Source: Streptomyces albiflavescens (GTDB lineage: Bacteria > Actinomycetota > Actinomycetes > Streptomycetales > Streptomycetaceae). Taken from it: 64,000 nucleotides of DNA. The translations under genes and the position numbers were made by a program. The stretch is from the NCBI RefSeq assembly GCF_014645835.1, contig NZ_BMMM01000002.1, positions 567,233 to 631,232 on the forward strand. Direction: 5' to 3'. Under the pieces are notes generated by a model. It was not told the origin of the DNA and made no database searches. It was given only the letters and a program-made list of their open reading frames with translations. Each line of letters opens with the position of its first letter. Positions within the stretch are counted from its first letter, which is position 1. Positions 25,855 to 34,442 of the stretch are shown one piece after another.

Positions 25855-27384
25855 TCAGCCGACGCGGTTGAGCGGAGGGCACTCCCAGGCGGCGTCGACC
25901 ACCTCGCGGCGGGGCCGGTACATGCGCAGGACCACGAACCAGGTGCCCTCCTGGGCCGTGGGCAGCCAGTTGGATTCCTGATCCTCACCCGGCGACTTGC
26001 TCTGGAGAGAGATGGTCAGCGCCCCATCGGGGTCCTGCTTCAGGCCTGGGGTGCGATCGCCGATGGAGTAGCGGTCGGCGGGGTTGGGGATCAGGTTCAT
26101 GTCTTCCCCATAGACCGTGAGCGACCAGAAGGCGTCGACCGGTGGCAGTTCGTCCCTGCCGAAGTGCAGTTCGTAGCGACCGCCGGCGGTCAGCTTGTTG
26201 CCGTCCGAGTCGTCGAAGTTGACGAGATACACCGCCTCGGCAGGGTCGTTGGCGCTGATTCCCACCAGCGACTGGTCGGCGGCGCGCTTGAGGAAGTCGT
26301 CGCCGAAGCGCCCCATCTGCGGGGGCGGGTAGCGCCAGCCGTGGACGACATGCGCCCAATCGCCGCTGAGAATCTGCTGTTTCAGCATGGGCACTCCGAC
26401 AGCGGCTGCCCGGATCAGGCTCCTCTTGACCACGTCGGGCTGGTCCTCCACATCCAGACCGGGCCCCACGCCGATCTGCGCGAACTGCTTGAGCAGGATC
26501 TCGTGATGAGCGGGTGGAGGATTCTCGGCCAGCATGGCGTTCAGCGTCTTCCACGGCCCCAGCGGATCGTCCTCGGCCCTGATCGGCTCGGCCACTTCGC
26601 GGCTTTCCGGGACCTTCGCATCCGGCTTGCCGAACAGGCTCAGCGGGGTGAGCCGGTACTGCTCCTGCAGCGCCCGCACGTTCGCCACGTCGTTCGTGTC
26701 GCTCACCAAGGTGCGGCCCAGGATCATGATCCACGGGCTGGGCGCGCTCTTGAGAGGCTGCACATCGGGCGGAAGGTCTCCGCTCCACCCCGGACCGGTC
26801 AAGGCGAAGTGGCCGGCTGTGGAACCGGTCGTGCGCTGGCCGATGTAGTCGAAATTGTCCGAGGTGATCCCGATCAGCTCGAAGGTGAAGTAGCGATCGC
26901 CCATGTCCGGGTGGGACAGGATGACGGGTTCGTCGCTGAGGTTCACCCAGGCGACCGAGTACAAGGTGTCGTTGTTGGGGCACCCGCCGTCGCGGTAGGA
27001 CGCGTCGAGAAGGCGCTCGGCGTGCCAGAAGTGGTTGACCGGGGCGTACGGCACTGTCGCCGGGTTGCGCGGCTGTGTCACCCAGTCGTACCGCAGCTGC
27101 GCGTTGTAGATGTAGGGGAATCCGTAGACGAACGCCTGCTCACCGAGGGTGTAGGCGTACTCTCCGCGCCAGTCGGCGACCCGTCCGGTGATGATCGGAC
27201 CCACGGCCTGGCGCAGCGTGGGCAAGATCTGCGGCAGACGGCGAGCGCGCTCGATGGTGGGGCGAGCGCGCTCGATGGTGGCTTTGGGATGCCGAACCGC
27301 CTGCCCGGCTGCACGTGCCACGTTCACTGCGGTTTCCGCCACATCTCCTGGTATCCGGGAATGCGTGCGCGATGATTCGGACAT
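25855..27384 (-). CDS. DUF1254/DUF1214 domain protein
   Basis: The 509-aa protein carries the DUF1254 domain (about residues 70-200, with GFPYIYN and NNDTLYS) and the DUF1214 domain (about 390-500, with LPPVDAFWSLTVYGED and NPADRYSIGDRTPGL). These proteins are widespread but uncharacterised and are often envelope-associated. The N-terminus has no clear signal peptide; it is amphipathic with a repeated ERARPTIERAR segment coded by an 18-bp duplication. It reads away from the AhpD-like gene. A 24-bp direct repeat lies just upstream of its start. Confidence 0.85.
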   Translation of the reverse strand: MSESSRTHSRIPGDVAETAVNVARAAGQAVRHPKATIERARPTIERARRLPQILPTLRQAVGPIITGRVADWRGEYAYTLGEQAFVYGFPYIYNAQLRYDWVTQPRNPATVPYAPVNHFWHAERLLDASYRDGGCPNNDTLYSVAWVNLSDEPVILSHPDMGDRYFTFELIGITSDNFDYIGQRTTGSTAGHFALTGPGWSGDLPPDVQPLKSAPSPWIMILGRTLVSDTNDVANVRALQEQYRLTPLSLFGKPDAKVPESREVAEPIRAEDDPLGPWKTLNAMLAENPPPAHHEILLKQFAQIGVGPGLDVEDQPDVVKRSLIRAAAVGVPMLKQQILSGDWAHVVHGWRYPPPQMGRFGDDFLKRAADQSLVGISANDPAEAVYLVNFDDSDGNKLTAGGRYELHFGRDELPPVDAFWSLTVYGEDMNLIPNPADRYSIGDRTPGLKQDPDGALTISLQSKSPGEDQESNWLPTAQEGTWFVVLRMYRPRREVVDAAWECPPLNRVG

Positions 27385-27744
27385 CTCAGCCCCATTTCAT
27401 CGGAACGGAAGGAGACAACTTCATCGGATCTGAATGAGACAACGCGGCAGCATGCGCATCCCCCTGTGCGATGGCTGAGAGCGCCTGCCGCACCTCCCCA
27501 AGACCATCCTCCTCCGTCCCCGGGAGAGGCGCAGCGCGAGTCGCGGGCGGACGAAGAGAACGCCGAGGTCCGTCGTAGCCGGGCGTCGACCCCCTCGAGT
27601 GCGCACACCTCGATCACCCGTACGGCCCGCCATGCTTGAGGCTCAAGGGGCCCCTATGGTGGAAGGGGAAGCAGTCGGCGCGTGGGTGCCCGTTCTGCGG
27701 GTGTCGCGTGCCGGTTCCGCACAGCACCAGAAGGCGGTCCGGAA
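27385..27744. promoter_or_regulatory. divergent intergenic region with a 24-bp tandem operator-like repeat
   Basis: This 360-base gap separates the DUF1254 and AhpD-like genes. At 27396-27419 and 27420-27443 a 24-bp sequence beginning TTCATCGGA and ending GAGACAAC is repeated, 21 of 24 bases identical. It lies 11-59 bases before the DUF1254 start, where a repressor would block transcription or translation. The rest shows no gene or hairpin that I can support. Confidence 0.5.
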
Positions 27745-28104
27745 ATGGCTACAACGTCAGACGCGCCCGTTCTCGACACGCTCGCCGCCATGACCATCGA
27801 CTCGATAGAGCGCTGTGGCATGGATGAAGGCACGCTCATCCTCACCCGCATCGCCGCGCTCGCGGCCATGGACGCACCGGCGATCTCCTACCTCGCCCAT
27901 GTCGATCCTGCTATCAAGGCCAACCTGACGCTGGAGCAAGTGCAGGACGTCCTCGTGGCGATCGCTCCCGTTGTGGGCACAGCACGTGTCATGGCGGCAG
28001 CAGGTCACATCACCGAGGCGCTCGGCTTCGCCGTCGCGGTGGACGAGTCCGGCGCCGAGGCATTTGCCGAAGCCGAGGCCCGGACCCGGAGCAAGTCCTC
28101 CTGA
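27745..28104 (+). CDS. carboxymuconolactone decarboxylase-like (AhpD-fold) protein
   Basis: The 119-aa all-helical protein has the family pattern ILTRIAALAAMDAPAISYL followed by LTLEQVQDVLVAIAPVVGTA. The CxxC pair of peroxidase-active AhpD proteins is absent; the single Cys is at ERCGM. It is therefore more like the non-redox CMD group of unknown role. ATG at 27745 follows AAGGCGGTCC-type sequence. The frame is open further upstream but without coding signal. The 288 bases after it contain no gene I can support. Confidence 0.82.
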   Translation: MATTSDAPVLDTLAAMTIDSIERCGMDEGTLILTRIAALAAMDAPAISYLAHVDPAIKANLTLEQVQDVLVAIAPVVGTARVMAAAGHITEALGFAVAVDESGAEAFAEAEARTRSKSS

Positions 28105-28392
28105 TCAGGACTGCGTAGCGCTGCCCCCTCTCCCGGGTTCGGCAGGGGCTGGGATCCGCTGCCGTGCAGAGCGGTGGGGAGCCGGGCACGGGGTTGCCGC
28201 GGTTCGTCCGATTCGCATGGAACGGACAGCGCATCCGTGGCTCGTCGGGTGAGCTGGACGCTTGATGGAGTCGGCACGGGCGGATCGCGGACTTCTGCCC
28301 CCTCCCTGACCATGAGGGGGCAGCCGTGTGGCTGCCGATTCCCCCACCGATGTTCGGCCTCCGCGGGGGACGAGGGCTGTCCTGCCGTCCGA

Positions 28393-29520
28393 TCAGCTGC
28401 CGACGAGCGTCCGCGCGTCCGCTCCGGAGCCCAGGCGGAGCTTGGCGCGCGCGAAGTCCCTGTTCGCGTCGACCCGTTCACGATGGGCCTCGGGCAACTT
28501 TCCGCCGTCCAGGAGTTTCTCGCAGCACTCCAGGGATTCGCGATACTCGCCGACCCAGTACGACGCCACCGCCAGCTCGTCCAGTGCTCGCCAGTCGTAC
28601 CAGCCATGCTCGACGAACAGGATGTCCTCCGGCTGCGGGATCTCCACCGCGCGCCGCGCGAACATGTACGCGAGCGGCCAGCGCTCCCCGTTCATACGGC
28701 ACAGATGCGCGAGCTCGCCGAGCGGTTCGGCCCGCGTGGGCCGGTACTCGTGCGCCTCCAGGAAACGGGTCATGACCTCGGGCATACGGCGCTTGAGATG
28801 CAGCGCGAGCCGAGCCGCGTAGAGCCGGGCACAGAACGCTTCCTCGGCGAAGCCGCCCATGGCCGCGCGCCGGTCGTACGCGGCGAGCGCCTTCCCGAAT
28901 TCACCGGCGTCGCGCCAACTCTGGGCGAGGTAGAAGTGGTAGCGGGTGTTGTCCGGCTCCTTGACGAGCCCGGACTTGAGGACCGCGGCGTCGCGGAGGT
29001 ACTTCTCCCGTTGGGTGCCCGTGAGACGTCCGCCGCCGCCCACGATGACCATGCGCGCGCCATCGAAGGGCGCCCGGCTGAAGCGACTGTCGCACTCCAG
29101 GTACTCGTGCAGCACACCCTCGTACCGCCAGGCGAGGCGAGTCGACACCATCGTCGCGCGCCAGTGGACGACGGAACCGTGGCGTACCTCGAAGTCGTAG
29201 CAGTCGTGGGTCAGTTCCGGCATCTTGAAGCCGGGAACGGTCTCCATCCTGTCGTCGGCATCGATGAACAGGAGGTAGTCCGCACGGTCCCGTGCCAGAT
29301 CGATCGCCTCGCTGCGGCTCAGGTCGAAGCCCTTCCAAGGGCTCTCGTGCAGCTCCCCGGGCAGGTCGGCGAGGGCTTCGCGGATGACGTCCTGGGTGCC
29401 GTCGGTCGAGCCCGTATCGAGGATCACCCAGGAGTCGACAAGGGGGCGCACTGATTCGAGGCAGCGTCGGATCACATGCGCCTCATTCTTGACGATCATA
29501 TTGAGGCAGACCGTTTTCAT
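28393..29520 (-). CDS. family 2 glycosyltransferase with C-terminal TPR-like region
   Basis: The 375-aa protein has an N-terminal GT-A domain: VCLNMIVKNEAHVI, WVILDTGSTDGT, and the DxD-type LLFIDADDRM near residue 88. After about residue 190 helical repeats resembling TPRs follow (YHFYLAQSWRDAGEFGKAL; DELAVASYWVGEYRESLEC). Such proteins transfer sugars to peptides or lipids; the acceptor is unknown. ATG at 29520 is chosen because the domain begins there, although the upstream purine run GAAAAGAAAAAG is a modest ribosome site. It is divergent from the GT39 gene. Confidence 0.85.
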   Translation of the reverse strand: MKTVCLNMIVKNEAHVIRRCLESVRPLVDSWVILDTGSTDGTQDVIREALADLPGELHESPWKGFDLSRSEAIDLARDRADYLLFIDADDRMETVPGFKMPELTHDCYDFEVRHGSVVHWRATMVSTRLAWRYEGVLHEYLECDSRFSRAPFDGARMVIVGGGGRLTGTQREKYLRDAAVLKSGLVKEPDNTRYHFYLAQSWRDAGEFGKALAAYDRRAAMGGFAEEAFCARLYAARLALHLKRRMPEVMTRFLEAHEYRPTRAEPLGELAHLCRMNGERWPLAYMFARRAVEIPQPEDILFVEHGWYDWRALDELAVASYWVGEYRESLECCEKLLDGGKLPEAHRERVDANRDFARAKLRLGSGADARTLVGS

Positions 29521-29704
29521 GACTTTTTCTTTTCTGTGATGAAAAGGATCAGTCGGTGACTTTAGTGAATTATGAAACCCCATGCAAGGACCGCAACTGG
29601 AGGTTTGACGCCCATACAGGTGGTGCCTCGACCTGCCTGCAATCCCGGCCGCCCGTGCCTCTGTATAAGTGGGCAGTTCCTGCTGTCGGGCATGGGAGAT
29701 TTTC
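29521..29704. promoter_or_regulatory. AT-richer divergent promoter region of the two glycosyltransferases
   Basis: This gap is clearly richer in A and T than its neighbours (for example ttttcttttctgtgatgaaa near 29523). It contains TGTATAAGT (29662-29670), a possible -10 box for the rightward gene about 40 bases before its ATG. Both genes probably start from here. Confidence 0.4.
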
Positions 29705-31204
29705 ATGGTAACCACCGCGCCGCTCCCCTTTCCGCGCGAAGAAAACCAGAGCGCCGAGGCCGCCGAGTCCAGAAGCCGCCGTACGGGGCTGTGGCTCTGG
29801 CCGTTCGCCCTCACTTTCGCCCTGGTCGGCTACGGCATGGCCGACTCTCTGCTGGGTCGTGACGAACTGGTCACCTGGGACATGGTGAACCGCAGTACCG
29901 GCCAGATCCTCGCCACTCTCCAAAATGTCGACGCCGTGCACGGCACGTATTATCTGTTGATGCACCTGTGGGTGGGGCTCTTCGGGGATTCCGTCATTTC
30001 CCTGCGGCTTCCCACTGTATTGGCCGTGGCCGGAGCCGCGTCCGTCGTGAGTCTCATCGGCGACCGGCTCTTCGGGTACCGTGCCGGAATTCTCGCCGGA
30101 ATTCTCCTCGCGATCGTGCCGGCGGTGAGTCGCTATGGTCAGGAAGCCCGAAGCTACGCTCTGGTGATTTTCATGGTCGCCCTGGCGACGCTCCTGCTGC
30201 TCCGTGCGCTGGACAACCCTCGCAGCCCCTGGCGATGGGTTGCCTACTCACTCACGCTGGCCGTTGTCGGACTGCTCCATCTGATCGCACTGTCCGTCGT
30301 AGTCGCCCATGCCTGCGTGCTCGCGGCCCATGCGCGACAGACGCGCTCCCTGTGGTGGAAGTCCGCCCTCGCCCTCCTGGTCGCTGCAGGCTGCGTCACC
30401 CCGGTCGTCCTGCTGGGCCGTTCCCAGGCGCAACGCCAGTTGTACTGGGTCCCGGAGCCCGACGCGTGGGCACTGTTCTCCATGCTGCGTGACGTCTTCG
30501 CCTCGGCCCTGGGCGCCGGAGCGCTGATCGCCCTTGCCCTGATGGCCCGCTCGCCACGCAAGGCCCCCCTGTTTCTGTGCGGTATCTGGGCCCTGCTGCC
30601 CCCCGTCCTCGTCTGGCTCGCCTCCCACGGCGAGGTCTCCTACTTCCGCAACGTCTACGTCCTCTTCACCCTCCCGGCCTGGGCACTCCTCGCCGGCGCC
30701 GGCCTCGCCGCGGCGGCCTCCCGCTCCCCGAAAGCCACCGCGGCCCTCGTCGCGACGCTGGCCGTCCTCGCCCTGCCCGACCAGAAGCAAATGCGAGGGC
30801 CGTTCGAGCATGACGCTCCCGTGCCTCTCGACTACGCAGCGGCGGCCGACGTGATCAAGCAGCGCTACCAGCCTGGAGACGCCGTCGTCTACGACCGCGC
30901 GAACACCTGGAAGCTCGACGGCGGAGTCCAGTACTACCTGCCCCGCGACCTGAAGTTGCGTGACGTCTTCCTGGCCAAGACCCCCACCGAGATCAACGAG
31001 CTCTACGCGGTCGAGTGTTCCGCCCCGATGCGGTGTCTCAAGGGCGAGCAGCGCATCTGGCTGCTGACCCAGGGCGCCGACTTCCCCTTCATGGCCATCA
31101 ACCCGGTGCAGGCGAGCGCTCTGCAGAGCCAGTACAAGGTGTCCACGAGTCAGTCGGTGACGGGCATGACCGTGAGCCTGCTCGTACGCAGGGACAAGCG
31201 CTAG
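29705..31204 (+). CDS. GT39-type membrane glycosyltransferase
   Basis: The 499-aa protein has about 10-11 membrane helices. An Asp-Glu pair in the first outer loop (LLGRDELVTW, about residue 54) is the catalytic motif of ArnT/PMT-like GT-C enzymes that use polyprenyl-phosphate sugars. SRYGQEARSYAL further supports the family. The last ~110 residues form an extracytoplasmic domain. ATG at 29705 has GGGAGA five bases upstream. It probably mannosylates or glycosylates an exported protein or lipid; the collagen-like protein downstream is one conceivable substrate (inference). Confidence 0.85.
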   Translation: MVTTAPLPFPREENQSAEAAESRSRRTGLWLWPFALTFALVGYGMADSLLGRDELVTWDMVNRSTGQILATLQNVDAVHGTYYLLMHLWVGLFGDSVISLRLPTVLAVAGAASVVSLIGDRLFGYRAGILAGILLAIVPAVSRYGQEARSYALVIFMVALATLLLLRALDNPRSPWRWVAYSLTLAVVGLLHLIALSVVVAHACVLAAHARQTRSLWWKSALALLVAAGCVTPVVLLGRSQAQRQLYWVPEPDAWALFSMLRDVFASALGAGALIALALMARSPRKAPLFLCGIWALLPPVLVWLASHGEVSYFRNVYVLFTLPAWALLAGAGLAAAASRSPKATAALVATLAVLALPDQKQMRGPFEHDAPVPLDYAAAADVIKQRYQPGDAVVYDRANTWKLDGGVQYYLPRDLKLRDVFLAKTPTEINELYAVECSAPMRCLKGEQRIWLLTQGADFPFMAINPVQASALQSQYKVSTSQSVTGMTVSLLVRRDKR

Positions 31205-31224
31205 GGGGCTTCTGATGGGCTGAC

Positions 31225-31259
31225 GGCCCGCCCCGGGACTCGGTGTCTAGGGGCGGGCC
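31225..31259 (+). terminator. terminator hairpin of the GT39 gene
   Basis: GGCCCGCCCC (31225-31234) pairs with 31250-31259 across a 15-base loop, 21 bases after the stop codon. Confidence 0.7.
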
Positions 31260-31347
31260 TGTGGTGGATGGGTAGTCGCTCTGCCGGGTCCTCGGCGACG
31301 ACCCCACCGCGTCTTCTTGTGGGGGGCAGAGGCTCCGAATGCCGCAA

Positions 31348-31380
31348 GGGGTGTCCGGCGGTCTGCCCGCCGGACACCCC
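31348..31380 (-). terminator. terminator hairpin of the collagen-like gene
   Basis: A perfect 14-bp stem (31348-31361 with 31367-31380, arm GGGGTGTCCGGCGG) with a 5-base loop lies 21 bases beyond the stop codon of the leftward collagen-like gene. Confidence 0.75.
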
Positions 31381-31400
31381 GTTTGCGCCCTATTCGCAGA

Positions 31401-32249
31401 TCACCCAGCCGGGGCCCCGCCGTTGTCGGCGCCGGCGACCGGCTGGAAGGTCACTTGGGCCCAGGGGTTGTCGTCGCACACCAGCGCCTGCGGGTTGCCA
31501 CCGCTCTCGGCACACGTGATCTCGTAGACCCGTCCCGTGTCTGTGATGGTCTCGAACTTGACGCCCTCCGCCGTCTGATGCTCGGAGACCGCAGCCCCAC
31601 AGGGGAAGCCGATGGGACGGCCCTCCTTGTCCGTACCACCCTGGGGGTACCCAGGGTTGTTGCTGAGGTCGGTCCAGCGGATCGACCCCGTCGATGCGGG
31701 GTCACGGATGCCCGCGTAGAAGATTCCGCCGGTCAGCGCGGCCCGGAGCTCGAAGTTGCCCTGGGGCTGGAAGGCGTCGATGTCGGAGCACGGCCCCGTC
31801 GCACCCGTGTTGCCCGTCGCGCCCGTGTTGCCCGTGTCGCCCTTCGGGCCCGGCGTGCCGGTGCCGGGGGGGCCGGTCGGGCCGGTGTTGCCCGTGTCGC
31901 CCTTAGGGCCGGTAGGGCCGGTGTTGCCCGTGTCGCCCTTGGGGCCGGTCGGGCCGGTCGCGCCCTTGCACTTGTCCTTGTCCTTGCCGTTGTCCTTGCC
32001 GTCGTCGCCGTAGGCGCCCACGGCGGACGTGAGGCGGCCGTGCTTGGTCGAGTGGTCGTCCTTGCATTGGTCGCCGCCGTAGCGGCTCGCCACGGACGTG
32101 TGGTGGGTCATGGCCCGCACCGCGCCGGTGGCAGGGCTGGCCACGCCGGCCACCAGGACCACTCCGAGCGAGGCCACCATTCCGGCCTTCTTGAACCTGT
32201 CTCGCGCCAGCGGCCCGAGCAACGAACGCGTCCTGTACTCAGGACTCAT
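31401..32249 (-). CDS. secreted collagen-like Gly-X-Y repeat protein
   Basis: The 282-aa protein has a signal-peptide-like N-terminus (basic to residue 22, hydrophobic about 23-38, then ASPATGAV). A Lys/Asp-rich stretch (about 83-95) leads into a collagen-like run of Gly-X-Y triplets (about 96-152, [19 protein letters not shown] and so on), with one interruption at [10 protein letters not shown] globular C-terminal domain of ~130 residues carries paired Cys (CSDIDAF, GFPCGAA, EITCAES, LVCDDN). Such proteins form triple helices at the surface. The C-terminal domain may set trimer register (inference). Confidence 0.88.
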   Translation of the reverse strand: MSPEYRTRSLLGPLARDRFKKAGMVASLGVVLVAGVASPATGAVRAMTHHTSVASRYGGDQCKDDHSTKHGRLTSAVGAYGDDGKDNGKDKDKCKGATGPTGPKGDTGNTGPTGPKGDTGNTGPTGPPGTGTPGPKGDTGNTGATGNTGATGPCSDIDAFQPQGNFELRAALTGGIFYAGIRDPASTGSIRWTDLSNNPGYPQGGTDKEGRPIGFPCGAAVSEHQTAEGVKFETITDTGRVYEITCAESGGNPQALVCDDNPWAQVTFQPVAGADNGGAPAG

Positions 32250-32633
32250 CTACGTACTCCTTGCATTCAGCCTGTCCCGGGGGATTCCCCGAAGCTGGGT
32301 GAGAGCTTGACGTGAGCGAGGGGATGAAATGGCATATTCGGTCGGAAATGCTCATGACTATCCACGTATCGGACTAACTGATACGTGCCGATGGGTCATT
32401 TTTTGCCCATCGGTGCCCCATTGGGTTCGCGTGAGGCCGATCGGGCACCGTTGAGGCTCACTCCCGCGTGGGCGAGTACCTGCGGTTCCGGCGCATACCA
32501 CCATGACGGCCGCAGCAGGCCGAAGGCCTCCCGGGTCGGCAGGGCCGCCACGTTCTCCAACGTCGCGAAGGCGGCCAGGGCCACGAAGAAATAAGGCCTG
32601 CGCGCACAGCGGTCGCCCCGGCACACTGCCCCC
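32250..32633. promoter_or_regulatory. 384-base upstream region of the collagen-like gene with adjacent hairpins
   Basis: No gene is seen. Two inverted repeats touch each other: CACGTATC (32363-32370) with GATACGTG (32380-32387), and CCGATGGG (32388-32395) with CCCATCGG (32406-32413), the second loop being T-rich. The first could be an operator, the pair could be an attenuator or terminator. The remainder up to the GNAT start is unremarkable. Confidence 0.45.
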
Positions 32634-33182
32634 ATGCCACAGCTGACGACGCCTCATGTCCGTTATCGGGCCTCCTTTCTGGAGGCCGTGGAAGAGAACG
32701 TCGCCGAGGGGGAGTTCTTCGGCGACACCCTCAAGCGGGAGCTGGACGTGTACGGGGGCACCTGGCACGAGCCGGACGGCTTCGCGCGGTACGTCGCCGC
32801 GATCCGTGAGGAGGAGCTGGAGGAGGGGCGCCGCCCGGAGGGGTTCGTGCCCGCCGGCTGGTACTGGTACGTGGACGGGGACTCCTACCTCGGGCGCATT
32901 CAGATACGGCACCGGCTGACACCCTCGCTGCTCGAGGTCGGCGGGCACATCGGATACGGGGTACGGCCGAGCGCCCGCCGGAGGGGGCACGCCACGGCGA
33001 TGCTCCGGGACGTGCTGCCGTACGCCCGTGCCCTTGGGCTCGACCGTGTGCTGGTCACCTGCGACACCACGAACGTCGGGTCCCGCAAGGTGATCGAGGC
33101 GGTCGGCGGGCAGTTCGAGGACGAGCGGGACGGGAAGCTCAGGTACTGGGTGTCCACGGATCGCATCCATCGCGGCTGCTGA
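32634..33182 (+). CDS. GNAT-family N-acetyltransferase
   Basis: The 182-aa GNAT protein has the acetyl-CoA motif A as IGYGVRPSARRRGHATAML (about residues 105-123, with R-x-x-G-x-A) and motif B around VTCDTTNVGSRKVIEAVGG. The acceptor cannot be predicted. The next gene starts 15 bases after its stop, so the two may be co-transcribed. It may mark the right border of the accessory region. Confidence 0.88.
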   Translation: MPQLTTPHVRYRASFLEAVEENVAEGEFFGDTLKRELDVYGGTWHEPDGFARYVAAIREEELEEGRRPEGFVPAGWYWYVDGDSYLGRIQIRHRLTPSLLEVGGHIGYGVRPSARRRGHATAMLRDVLPYARALGLDRVLVTCDTTNVGSRKVIEAVGGQFEDERDGKLRYWVSTDRIHRGC

Positions 33183-33197
33183 CGCGTCTACGCAGGT

Positions 33198-34394
33198 ATG
33201 GATCTGGAAAAGGCGCCTGCTGAGAGGCCCGTGGCGCAGGCCGAGGGGTGCCTCGCCGTCGCGATCCGCATTCCCGTGCGGATCGTGGTGCTCGTCCTGG
33301 TCGTGCCGGTGCGGATGGTGTGGGACGCGCTGGTCGTGGGCGGACGGTTCCTGCGGGACACCGTGCTGCGGCCGGTGGGGCGGGCGCTGGCCCTGGCGGC
33401 GTGGGCGGTGTTCGTCTGGCCGTGGGTGGCCTTGTGGCGGTACGTCCTCGTGCCGCTCGGCAGGGTGCTGGCATGGCTCGGGCATGTGCTGCTCGTCGTA
33501 CCCGCGCTGTGGCTGTACCGGACGGTGCTGACGCCCATCGGGCACGCGATCGCGTGGGTCGTGCGGGGGGTCTGGGCCGCTCTCGCCTGGGCGGCGCGGG
33601 TGATCGGTGCCGGCCTCGCCCTGGTGTTCGGCGGCATCGCGGTCGGGCTCGGCTGGGTGTACGCACGAGTGCTGACGCCCGTCGGGCACGCGATCGCCTG
33701 GCTGTTCAAGGGCATCGGGCTGGTGCTCGCGGCCGTCGGCATCGGGGTGTACACCGCTGTCGCCTGGCTGGCACGGTATCTGATCGTCATACCGGCTCAG
33801 TGGCTGTACGCGTGGGTCCTCGCGCCTGTCGGCAGGGGGATCGCCTGGCTGGCGCACGGTCTCGTGTGGCTCGTACGGATGATCTTCACCGGGATCGGTG
33901 CGGCGATCTACTGGACGCTGCGCATCCTGCTGGTGCTGCCCGCGCTCGCCGTATGGCGGTGGGTGCTCGTGCCGGTCGGACGCGTGCTCGCCGTCATCGG
34001 CAGGGAGATCGGCGAGGCTCTGGGGCACGCCTGGCGCGTCGCCGGGCACATCTCGCTCGCCGTCGGGCGGTTCCTCGGGCGACTCTTCCGGTGGATCTTC
34101 GTGGAGCCGGTGCGCTGGGTGTACCAGGCCGTGCTGACCCCCGTCGGGCACGTCATTCGCGACACGGTCCTGAAGCCCGCCGCCGAGGCCGCGCGCAGCG
34201 TGGGACGGGCGACACGGCAGGCCCTGGCCGCCGCCCGCGAGTCCGCCCGGCAGGCCCGCGCCGACTTCCGGCGGATGCTCTTCGGCGCCCCGCGCGAGCC
34301 GGAACGGGTGCTTTTGGCGAAGCCCCGCCGGGAACCGAAGCCCGGCGAGACACGTACTCTAGGTAGCAGTACGACGGCTCTCACGAAGGACTGA
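33198..34394 (+). CDS. repeat-containing multi-helix membrane protein of unknown function
   Basis: The 398-aa protein is hydrophobic up to about residue 310 and has a basic tail. A motif VL-[TVRA]-P-[VLI]-G-[HR]-x-[IVL] occurs seven times (about residues 56, 83, 110, 158, 207, 256, 312), the middle copies spaced 48-49 residues apart. Each copy follows an aromatic helix end such as LYRTVLTP or VYARVLTP. I know no domain name for it. It lies just before the DUF2344 and RNase E genes, and in-frame coding quality is high. Confidence 0.8.
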   Translation: MDLEKAPAERPVAQAEGCLAVAIRIPVRIVVLVLVVPVRMVWDALVVGGRFLRDTVLRPVGRALALAAWAVFVWPWVALWRYVLVPLGRVLAWLGHVLLVVPALWLYRTVLTPIGHAIAWVVRGVWAALAWAARVIGAGLALVFGGIAVGLGWVYARVLTPVGHAIAWLFKGIGLVLAAVGIGVYTAVAWLARYLIVIPAQWLYAWVLAPVGRGIAWLAHGLVWLVRMIFTGIGAAIYWTLRILLVLPALAVWRWVLVPVGRVLAVIGREIGEALGHAWRVAGHISLAVGRFLGRLFRWIFVEPVRWVYQAVLTPVGHVIRDTVLKPAAEAARSVGRATRQALAAARESARQARADFRRMLFGAPREPERVLLAKPRREPKPGETRTLGSSTTALTKD

Positions 34395-34442
34395 ACGACA
34401 CTGGGCAAGCGACAGCCCGAAGGCCCGCCGCCCGCACCCGCG

